DNA of 34,563 nt from IMG/VR virus record IMGVR_UViG_3300042879_000337, positions 1-34,563 of that record; one strand, 5' to 3'. Each line of letters starts with the position of its first letter. The first letter of the stretch is position 1. The notes under the pieces were generated by a model. The model did no database searches. It saw nothing but the letters and a program-made list of their open reading frames with translations, and had not been told where the DNA came from. Positions 15,722 to 20,848 of the stretch are shown here, piece after piece. This DNA is from a virus. A program made the position numbers and the translations under genes.

Positions 15722-15737
15722 GTTACTTATAAGTAAC
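15722..15737. repeat. Perfect 16-bp palindrome, probable operator
   Basis: GTTACTTATAAGTAAC is perfectly self-complementary. It lies between the leftward promoter elements and gene 15683, and is matched 60 bp away by GTTACTTATGAGTTAC. It looks like a binding site for a dimeric regulator; no regulator gene is evident in the window. Confidence 0.6.
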
Positions 15738-15746
15738 TGTATATGT

Positions 15747-15775
15747 ATTATATATGTTTTATATATAATGGTCTA
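15747..15775 (-). promoter_or_regulatory. Weak candidate sigma70 promoter between the palindromes
   Basis: On the minus strand TAGACC (15770-15775) is 17 bp from a perfect TATAAT (15747-15752). The predicted start (~15740) abuts the perfect palindrome at 15722-15737, which would then cover the initial transcribed region. The -35 box matches only four of six positions, so the call is tentative. Confidence 0.4.
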
Positions 15776-15781
15776 TACTAT

Positions 15782-15797
15782 GTTACTTATGAGTTAC
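15782..15797. repeat. Imperfect second copy of the GTTACTTAT palindrome
   Basis: GTTACTTATGAGTTAC, 60 bp from the perfect copy and with the same flanking context (ACTATGTTACTTAT versus CCTATGTTACTTAT, then ACTGT on the other side). Spacing of 60 bp is close to a multiple of the helical repeat. Confidence 0.55.
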
Positions 15798-15825
15798 TGT
15801 TTCTTGTTAGTATCCTTTAAAGTAT

Positions 15826-15854
15826 ATATTACCATACTTTTGAGGATTTGTCAA
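15826..15854 (-). promoter_or_regulatory. Leftward sigma70 promoter for the replication genes
   Basis: Minus strand TTGACA (15849-15854), 17-bp spacer, TAATAT (15826-15831). The spacer end AAAAGTATGG is the same as that of the late promoter at 18390. It lies in the 3' end of the small zinc-protein gene and would transcribe leftward into the 61-aa gene, primase-helicase and polymerase. Confidence 0.7.
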
Positions 15855-16059
15855 GCCCTTCCTGTAAAATTCCTTTTTCAAAGAGTGCGAGATCGTCCAG
15901 ATCAATGTCAGACTCTGATAACAGATCCTTACGATCCTTCGTGGGTATGTCCAGATCCAGAATACATCGGTTGCACATATCCAAGTATTCGTTGGTTAGT
16001 GCGTGTTTTCTGGTTGTCTCGTAATCGTTCAAGTTCCTATTGCAGGCCACACAACGCAT
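15829..16059 (-). CDS. Small zinc-binding protein (two CxxC motifs)
   Basis: 76 aa. Two CxxC motifs (C3/C6 in MRCVACNR; C29/C32 in MCNRCILD) with about 22 residues between them suggest a zinc ribbon. The tail is acidic (SESDIDLDDLALFEKG). Similar short two-CxxC proteins occur in early regions of other podovirus-like phages; function is unknown. Its 3' end contains the leftward promoter. Confidence 0.7.
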   Translation of the reverse strand: MRCVACNRNLNDYETTRKHALTNEYLDMCNRCILDLDIPTKDRKDLLSESDIDLDDLALFEKGILQEGLDKSSKVW

Positions 16060-16109
16060 AGAAGCTCCTTACCCTAGTGTGGGTATTAAATCTTACAAAA
16101 AACCTCTCT

Positions 16110-16129
16110 AAAGCCCTTTTAAGGGCTTT
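16110..16129. terminator. Short hairpin between small early genes, possible weak terminator
   Basis: AAAGCCCTT-TT-AAGGGCTTT forms a 9-bp stem in the gap between two leftward genes. On the minus strand a run of six T lies about 8 nt past the stem, so it could reduce read-through from the first early genes to the replication genes, which have their own promoter just downstream. The spacing to the T-run is longer than usual. Confidence 0.4.
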
Positions 16130-16139
16130 TAAAGGGTGT

Positions 16140-16277
16140 TTAACGTGGTAGGAATAACCCTAGTATCCATGCAATGATACCTTTAGAGGGTTTTTCTGGC
16201 AATTCTATAGCCTGCCCTCTAGGGTCAAAGTAACACTCTTCAATTGTTCTGGGTGTCTTAAAATGCGATTCTTTCAT
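16140..16277 (-). CDS. 45-aa protein with C-terminal membrane helix
   Basis: The ATG at 16277 overlaps the stop of the preceding gene (ATGA). The first 30 residues are polar (MKESHFKTPRTIEECYFDPR), the last 13 form a short hydrophobic helix (GIIAWILGLFLPR) with a basic end. This suits a tail-anchored inner membrane peptide. No family recognised beyond general resemblance to other phage early membrane peptides. Confidence 0.6.
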   Translation of the reverse strand: MKESHFKTPRTIEECYFDPRGQAIELPEKPSKGIIAWILGLFLPR

Positions 16278-16468
16278 TGTTTTACCTCTTCATGTAGAAC
16301 TGTTTCTATTGCCTCGATCAATTCCCGTGCTTGCTCCTCAGACAATCTAACATTGCATGATGCATTAGATTGTGTGATTGATAACCAAACTTTGCTATCG
16401 TCTGATTCAAAAGGGCTTACGAATACGTAAGTGTACTTTTTTGCAGTGTCAATGCGATGTTCACTCAT
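16274..16468 (-). CDS. Small early protein of unknown function
   Basis: 64 aa from the ATG at 16468 (MSEHRIDTAKKY), with AGGAG upstream; an in-frame TTG two codons earlier is less likely. Probably a small alpha/beta fold ending in an acidic helix (LSEEQARELIEAIETVLHEE). No recognised family. It is coupled to the downstream gene by ATGA. Confidence 0.6.
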   Translation of the reverse strand: MSEHRIDTAKKYTYVFVSPFESDDSKVWLSITQSNASCNVRLSEEQARELIEAIETVLHEEVKQ

Positions 16469-16485
16469 GCTCAATTACTCCTGTG

Positions 16486-16635
16486 TTAAAAAGGTGAATC
16501 TTCAATGTCAGGATCTGACAAAGCCAGTTCATATTGTGTCAATGGTTTGTCAGGCTTTGATCCCTCCAATGCGACACTTTCGGGTGTCTGCTCACCATTG
16601 TACCACTTAAAAGGCCACATTGTCGGTAGGGTCAT
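16486..16635 (-). CDS. 49-aa early protein of unknown function
   Basis: The ATG at 16635 overlaps the stop of the upstream gene (ATGA). Aromatic N-terminus (MTLPTMWPFKWYNGEQTPES) and acidic C-terminus (LALSDPDIEDSPF). Too short and featureless for family assignment; the coupled start is the main evidence. Confidence 0.55.
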   Translation of the reverse strand: MTLPTMWPFKWYNGEQTPESVALEGSKPDKPLTQYELALSDPDIEDSPF

Positions 16636-16826
16636 TCTCTTACCCTCACAATTTTAAAAAGATTTAGACACTCTCCCCGTGCATAGTCTATCACGTCCCC
16701 GCTTATGGGGTCAAGTACTGGGACATCCTCGCCGTAATCATTGCAGTCTATCCAGTACTGCGCTCCTTTGCGATCGTTAAAGGTAGCGGCAACTATACCG
16801 CTAGACCTGAATTGTACTTGATACAT
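16632..16826 (-). CDS. Small early protein of unknown function
   Basis: 64 aa from the ATG at 16826 (MYQVQFRSSGIVAATFNDRK), with GAGG 7 nt upstream; an in-frame TTG two codons earlier is possible. Mixed alpha/beta composition, near neutral. No recognised motif. It is 10 nt downstream of the 111-aa gene. Confidence 0.6.
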   Translation of the reverse strand: MYQVQFRSSGIVAATFNDRKGAQYWIDCNDYGEDVPVLDPISGDVIDYARGECLNLFKIVRVRE

Positions 16827-16835
16827 AGTCAATCC

Positions 16836-17171
16836 TCAAAACTGAATAAAAACAAAGTTACCCTCGGAAGCTTCTGCGTACTGGGTATTCTGAGACAGAA
16901 AATCCTCAACCTCTCCGATGCGTTCATCGTCATCGGTGCATTGTGACAGATCGACATCATAATACTGGGCTATTTCCTGCCACGTCATTTCAGACCATTC
17001 ACAGCAGATGCCCACGATGTCCAATTCTACCGGCTCTCCGGTACTGTCACTGTATTCTTCCAAGTACTCGAAGATAGCCGTAAGCGCCTCATATGAGAAT
17101 TGATCCTTGCGTGATGATTGCATGAATGCATCACGGAATTGGTACACATTGAGAGTTTGAACGATAGCCAT
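16836..17171 (-). CDS. Conserved-looking acidic early protein
   Basis: 111 aa, strongly acidic, with aromatic residues (LNVYQFRDAFMQSSRKDQFS; FEYLEEYSDSTGEPVELDIV; VFIQF at the C-terminus). Proteins with the same layout (a YEAL..FEYLEEY block, a GICCEWSE-type block and a C-terminal FVFIQF strand) recur in phages and plasmids; I know of no assigned function. Its small, acidic character and position among the first transcribed genes fits a host-takeover or anti-defence role, but that is speculative. Confidence 0.65.
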   Translation of the reverse strand: MAIVQTLNVYQFRDAFMQSSRKDQFSYEALTAIFEYLEEYSDSTGEPVELDIVGICCEWSEMTWQEIAQYYDVDLSQCTDDDERIGEVEDFLSQNTQYAEASEGNFVFIQF

Positions 17172-17237
17172 GCTTGATCCTTGATTGATCTACTGGAAAG
17201 GCCAGCACCTAGTACGCAGTCATTGTGTCGCTGTACT

Positions 17238-17265
17238 GCGCTAGAGTCTGTCACACTCTAGAACG
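17238..17265. repeat. Inverted repeat in early leader
   Basis: CTAGAGT (17241-17247) pairs with ACTCTAG (17255-17261); flanking GCG and CGC extend the stem with a two-base bulge. It sits in the 111-nt gap between two early genes, with no T-run, so it is more likely an RNA processing or stability element than a terminator. Confidence 0.4.
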
Positions 17266-17282
17266 CTACAGTGTCACATTGG

Positions 17283-17543
17283 TTACAGTGATTTGACGTA
17301 ACTGTAATGCTCCGCTTGATCCTCATAAGGTGACAGGAAAGCACAAACAGCACATTGTTTAGCATCATATCTTACAAGGTCTCCTGAATCCCATTCCTTC
17401 CTAAAATTCAATCCTGTTTCTGCGCTTACTTTACGGATCGCCCCAAGCTCACTAGTGGCGCTGACTCTGTAGCGTTTCACCCATGAATAATTAGCATCCT
17501 CGCCATAGGTGTCCGTGACTTCAACATAAAAAACTGTTTGCAT
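17283..17543 (-). CDS. Early protein of unknown function
   Basis: 86 aa with a beta-rich N-terminal part (TVFYVEVTDTYGEDANYSWV, then KRYRVSATSELGAIRKVSAE) and a CAVC motif near residue 64. Short proteins with the DTYGEDANYSWV-type motif are found in many phages, plasmids and actinobacterial genomes; function not known. It is the second gene of the early unit. Confidence 0.65.
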   Translation of the reverse strand: MQTVFYVEVTDTYGEDANYSWVKRYRVSATSELGAIRKVSAETGLNFRKEWDSGDLVRYDAKQCAVCAFLSPYEDQAEHYSYVKSL

Positions 17544-17578
17544 GATGGTTTCCTTTCAGTGATTGACGATTGATTGTA

Positions 17579-17656
17579 TCAGATTCCAAGGGCTAACAGG
17601 ACACCCCAAAGGGCGAAGACTACAAAGCATAGAATCATTGCAACAGTGTCGGACAT
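17579..17656 (-). CDS. 25-aa membrane peptide, first gene of the early unit
   Basis: The ATG at 17656 has AAGGAAA upstream and lies ~40 nt after the predicted start of the early promoter. After MSDTVA the whole peptide is a single hydrophobic helix (MILCFVVFALWGVLLALGI), typical of a single-pass membrane peptide. Short size makes chance occurrence possible, but the ribosome site and position right behind the promoter support it. Confidence 0.5.
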   Translation of the reverse strand: MSDTVAMILCFVVFALWGVLLALGI

Positions 17657-17703
17657 GGTAGGTTTCCTTGGTTACTGACCAGCACCGCGCTAGCCATGAC
17701 TCA

Positions 17704-17731
17704 ACTATAGCATAGTCTTTCAGTGTGTCAA
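17704..17731 (-). promoter_or_regulatory. Strong early sigma70 promoter, leftward
   Basis: Minus strand TTGACA (17726-17731), 16-bp spacer, TATAGT (17704-17709), with TGC just before the -10 box (extended -10). It is the only good promoter upstream of the first leftward genes and abuts the DnaA-box cluster, so host RNA polymerase would read it immediately on entry. Confidence 0.75.
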
Positions 17732-17827
17732 TACCTAAATCGTATCTTTACAATTCTTTACAATAGATCCCTTTAAACGCCCTTGGTGCTGTTTTCTTTG
17801 TTTCCCTGCCCTAGCCCTTGGAAAATG

Positions 17828-17946
17828 TTATCAACACCTATTCTGGTACTTATCCACATTCCTGAGTCTTATATAAGACTTTGCCTGTGAATAACTTATA
17901 CCCTGCCTAGTAACTTATACACAGCCTGTGAATAGTTTGTGGATAA
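17828..17946. other. Putative replication origin: DnaA-box cluster
   Basis: Four perfect TTATNCACA boxes: 17850-17858 (+, TTATCCACA), 17886-17894 (-, TTATTCACA), 17915-17923 (+, TTATACACA) and 17938-17946 (-, TTATCCACA). One-mismatch boxes are at 17828-17836 (+) and 17927-17935 (-). A perfect 16-bp palindrome AGTCTTATATAAGACT (17865-17880) lies inside. Immediately right is an AT-rich stretch (about 17947-18003) that could unwind. There is no coding sequence here. The arrangement matches bacterial and plasmid origins that use host DnaA. Confidence 0.7.
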
Positions 17947-18023
17947 CCTTATCTGGACATATAAGTATGTAATTATATAAGGGTATAAGGTAGTACTTAT
18001 ATGGTCCTACATAGCCTCTCCCG

Positions 18024-18118
18024 TGTAAGTTTCATGTAAGGATGTTACTTACTGACCAGTCAGTCATTAACGTAGCTTGTAAGGATCTTGTAAGGTTGAC
18101 TTGTAAGTGAGCACTTAC
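18024..18118. repeat. TGTAAG iteron-like repeats and inverted repeats
   Basis: Five direct TGTAAG copies at 18024, 18035, 18078, 18089 and 18102, with two pairs exactly 11 bp apart, i.e. one helical turn. Interspersed are ACTGAC-CA-GTCAGT (18051-18064) and GTAAGTG-AG-CACTTAC (18103-18118). This looks like an iteron and operator array adjoining the DnaA boxes. Confidence 0.5.
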
Positions 18119-18389
18119 TAGCCTTGACAGGGGGGGAGGGGTCTTGTGAGTGTGTTACTTTTGCGGGAGCCTCTAAAGTCCACAAAAAAGTAAAATAAGA
18201 CCTAAGATGCACTAAATTGGTGCATAAGAGGATAACTGCTAAGTTCTTGTCAGGCTTAGACTTAACATAATTATTGGTAGAAATCCTCCAGAGGAATCTG
18301 AGCACCCTGTAATGGGGAACTTTAAAGGACTGGATGTATCACATAAGAGACAATAAATAAAAATATTTTAAAAATAATTGTAACAAAGC
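18119..18389. other. Non-coding stretch upstream of late promoter
   Basis: No convincing coding sequence; the open frames here lack ribosome sites and family resemblance. It holds a G-run (about 18128-18138) and becomes very AT-rich (about 18340-18388, including long A and T runs) just upstream of the late promoter, which may act as an UP element or unwinding region. Confidence 0.5.
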
Positions 18390-18418
18390 TTGACTTTTAA
18401 GGAAAAGTATGGTATAAT
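18390..18418 (+). promoter_or_regulatory. Main late promoter, sigma70 consensus
   Basis: TTGACT (18390-18395), 17-bp spacer, TATAAT (18413-18418), preceded by an A/T-rich upstream region. The core and spacer ends (GCTTGACTTTTA, then TGGTATAAT) are almost the same as the promoter at 22840. It transcribes rightward into the terminase genes after a ~275-nt leader. Confidence 0.85.
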
Positions 18419-18424
18419 ATATGT

Positions 18425-18699
18425 ATTAGTTAAATTAACGACTTAACTATACAGAACTCAGGATGAAGTCTTAGAAGCCTAGCCCCACTTCTAAGTAAGA
18501 CAAAAGTATTACACACTAAAGGAACACCTAATCTGCACTCCTCGTAGAGGGAACTATAATGAAGCATTAATATTAATACTTCATCCAAGATTCTGTTCCT
18601 TAAGCATTTAATACACGTTAGTGTAACTGTTAACAAAGTAAATTTCTCAGTTACTCTAAAGTAACTTTATAGTCTCCACTTAAAGGATAAAGACTTCGT
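18425..18699 (+). other. Structured late leader RNA with three hairpins
   Basis: Hairpin 1: CTTAGAAG (18470-18477) with CTTCTAAG (18488-18495). Hairpin 2: ATGAAG-C-ATTAAT with ATTAAT-A-CTTCAT (18559-18584), a 12-bp stem with one mismatch. Hairpin 3: AGTTACT (18649-18655) with AGTAACT (18660-18666). None has a terminator T-run. An inverted repeat AGTTAA...TTAACT (18428-18448) lies at the start. No coding sequence seen until 18700. Confidence 0.55.
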
Positions 18700-18762
18700 A
18701 TGATAACAAACACAAGTAAGAACCTGATACACAGTACTCGTCTCCAAGGAGACTTCGTATGA
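18700..18762 (+). CDS. 20-codon leader ORF coupled to small terminase
   Basis: ATG at 18700 (MITNTSKNLIHSTRL...DFV), with AAAGGA upstream at a longish 12-nt spacing. Its TGA overlaps the small terminase ATG (ATGA at 18759-18762). A 13-bp direct repeat AGACTTCGTATGA surrounds both start codons (18691 and 18750). A coupled leader peptide is plausible; chance cannot be excluded at this length. Confidence 0.45.
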   Translation: MITNTSKNLIHSTRLQGDFV

Positions 18763-19148
18763 CCAAACCATCAGGTAACAAAAAAGGTAGACCTCCAAAG
18801 TCTGACATTGCAGAGATCAAGGAGAAGAGATCAGTAGGTAGACCCAAGGGTGATGCTGCTATCATTAATGAATACAAGCTTAGGATGCTTAACTCTCCTA
18901 AGTCAGCTAAGGTCTTAGAAGCTATCTATGATGCAGCTCTTAACGATGAACATAAGAACCAAGCTGCTGCGTGGAAACTAATTGTAGATAGGATTATCCC
19001 TGTATCTGCTTTTGAAGCCACTAAACAGGGTGGAGGTACACCCCAGATCTCTATCAACATCAGTGGACTGTCTAGCCCCACAGCTGAGGTTTTAGAAGAT
19101 ATAACAGATATACAGGTCAAGGAATACTCAGACGATGACAACCCTTGA
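18759..19148 (+). CDS. Probable small terminase subunit with AT-hook-like N-terminus
   Basis: 129 aa; AAGGAG at 18746-18751 is 7 nt before the ATG. The N-terminus has two AT-hook-like motifs (KKGRPPKS, residues ~8-15, and VGRPKG, ~26-31), followed by a helical region (EYKLRMLNSPKSAKVLEAIY) and an acidic C-terminus (EYSDDDNP). Direct position before and 14-nt overlap with the large terminase is the main evidence. It would recognise viral DNA and start packaging; AT-hooks suggest minor-groove binding of AT-rich DNA. Confidence 0.78.
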   Translation: MTKPSGNKKGRPPKSDIAEIKEKRSVGRPKGDAAIINEYKLRMLNSPKSAKVLEAIYDAALNDEHKNQAAAWKLIVDRIIPVSAFEATKQGGGTPQISINISGLSSPTAEVLEDITDIQVKEYSDDDNP

Positions 19149-20394
19149 CTTTAAACTACTTAAATGGCAACAACAGGTATTCAAGGATTCTGCACGATTC
19201 AAAGTCGTAGCAGCAGGGCGAAGGTGTGGTAAGTCCAGACTGTCTGCCATTACCTTGCTTATCGAGGCTCTTAACTGTCCTGAAGGCTCTAGCGTCATGT
19301 ACGTAGCTCCTACACTGGGACAAGCTAGAACTATTATCTGGGAACTGTTACACGATCTAGGTAGACCTGTTATCAAGTCTTCCCATGTCAATAACCTTGA
19401 GATTACATTAATCAATGGAAGGAAGATCCTTGTTAGAGGTGCTGATAACCCTGATAGCCTTCGTGGTGTGTCTCTTACTTACCTTGTACTTGATGAATGT
19501 GCCTTCGTCAAGCAGGATGTCTGGGAAAAGATTCTACGAGCTGCTTTGTCGGATAAGAAGGGCCGTGCTCTATTCATATCTACTCCTAGCGGTCGCAATT
19601 GGTTTTATGATACCTACAAGTTGGGTCAATCGGAAACAGACCCAGAGTGGAGAAGCTGGCACTTTACGACACAAGATAACGAAACTATTGATCCTGCTGA
19701 AATTGAAGCAGCCAAAAGAACCCTAAGCTCCTTCGCATTCAAACAGGAATACTTGTCTAGCTTCGATACCGCAGGAGCTGATGTCTTCAAGGAAGAGTGG
19801 TTCAAGATCTCTCCTGAGCCTCAGTACGGTAGCTACGTAGTGGCTATTGACTTGGCAGGCTTTGAAGAGGTAGCCAAGACTGCAGGGGCTGCAAAGAAAC
19901 GCTTAGACGAGTCAGCTATCGCCATTGTCAAAGTAGAAGATAACGGAGACTGGTGGGTAGATAAGATTCTGCACGGTAGGTGGGACATTAGAGAAACTGC
20001 TGTCAACATCCTCAAGACTATTCGTGACTATCAACCTACAGCGGTAGGTATAGAGCGAGGAGCTTTGAAGAATGCTGTGCTTCCATATCTGAACGATCTG
20101 ATGCGTAAGAATAACATCTACGCTCATATTCAAGACCTGACGCACGGTAACAAGAAGAAGACTGATCGTGTTGTCTGGAGCCTTCAAGGGCGTATGGAGC
20201 ATGGCAGGATCAAGTTCAATGAGGATGAGGACTGGGAGGAGTTTAGAGATCAGTTATTGATGTTCCCCACAGCAGGGGTTCACGATGACTTGGTTGATGC
20301 TCTATCCTATGTTGACCAATTAGCCATTACTTCGTACCAGCAAGACTACGAAGAAGATGAACATCTTATTTTAGATCCAATATCGGGGTACTAA
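19135..20394 (+). CDS. Terminase large subunit (packaging ATPase/nuclease)
   Basis: 419 aa. ATPase domain: Walker A AAGRRCGKS (26-34), Walker B LVLDE (117-121), coupling motif around STPSG (149-153). RuvC/RNase H-like nuclease domain: D239 (VVAIDLAG), E307 (VGIERGA) and HDDLVDAL (D384/D385/D388). Length and motif order are typical of headful or T7-like TerL; the short C-terminus suggests the compact podoviral type. It pumps DNA into proheads through the portal encoded three genes downstream. Confidence 0.95.
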   Translation: MTTLDFKLLKWQQQVFKDSARFKVVAAGRRCGKSRLSAITLLIEALNCPEGSSVMYVAPTLGQARTIIWELLHDLGRPVIKSSHVNNLEITLINGRKILVRGADNPDSLRGVSLTYLVLDECAFVKQDVWEKILRAALSDKKGRALFISTPSGRNWFYDTYKLGQSETDPEWRSWHFTTQDNETIDPAEIEAAKRTLSSFAFKQEYLSSFDTAGADVFKEEWFKISPEPQYGSYVVAIDLAGFEEVAKTAGAAKKRLDESAIAIVKVEDNGDWWVDKILHGRWDIRETAVNILKTIRDYQPTAVGIERGALKNAVLPYLNDLMRKNNIYAHIQDLTHGNKKKTDRVVWSLQGRMEHGRIKFNEDEDWEEFRDQLLMFPTAGVHDDLVDALSYVDQLAITSYQQDYEEDEHLILDPISGY

Positions 20395-20395
20395 T

Positions 20396-20569
20396 ATGAA
20401 ACAAGGTTTATACGCAAACATTGCAGCTAAGCGCAAACGCATTGAAGCTGGCTCTGGTGAGAAGATGAGAAAGCCCGGTTCCAAAGGTGCTCCTACAGAG
20501 GAGGCTTTTGAGGAGTCAGCCAAGACTGCTAAAAAGAAACCTAAAAAGAAGGGTAAAAATGGCTACTAA
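20396..20569 (+). CDS. 57-aa Lys-rich protein
   Basis: ATG at 20396 is one base after the terminase stop, and its own stop overlaps the next gene (ATG at 20559). The sequence (MKQGLYANIAAKRKRIEAGS, then GEKMRKPGSKGAPT) is a recurrent small phage protein found beside terminase or portal genes, ending in a very basic tail (AKKKPKKKGKNGY). It may bind nucleic acid or be a minor head component; unknown. Confidence 0.8.
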   Translation: MKQGLYANIAAKRKRIEAGSGEKMRKPGSKGAPTEEAFEESAKTAKKKPKKKGKNGY

Positions 20570-20846
20570 AAAAGACCCTCGACTTGAGAAGGCAGGCGTA
20601 GATGGCTACAACAAGCCTAAGCGTACTCCCAATCATCCTACCAAGAGTCACGTTGTAGTGGCTAAGGAAGGGGATCAGATCAAGACCATTCGTTTTGGTC
20701 AGCAAGGCGTATCTGGATCTCCCGCTTCCGAGGATGAGACAGAAGCTGAGCGTAATCGCCGTGAGAGCTTCAAGGCTCGTCATGCCAAAAACATTGCCAA
20801 AGGTAAGATGAGTGCTGCTTACTGGGCTGATAAAGTGAAGTGGTGA
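20559..20846 (+). CDS. 95-aa basic protein of a recurrent phage family
   Basis: Start chosen at ATG 20559 (MATKKDPRLEKAGVDGYNKP), which overlaps the previous stop. Conserved-looking blocks include KRTPNHPTKSHVVVAKEGD, IRFGQQGVSGSP and FKARHAKNIAKGKMSAAYWA. I recall this as a common protein in tailed phages located between terminase and portal genes; function unassigned. Highly basic, so nucleic-acid or head-interior binding is possible. Confidence 0.85.
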   Translation: MATKKDPRLEKAGVDGYNKPKRTPNHPTKSHVVVAKEGDQIKTIRFGQQGVSGSPASEDETEAERNRRESFKARHAKNIAKGKMSAAYWADKVKW

Positions 20847-20848
20847 AT

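Noticed and set aside
18060-18305. 81-codon minus-strand frame in the control region
   Set aside because: No ribosome site, no family resemblance, spans the iteron repeats; non-coding is more likely.
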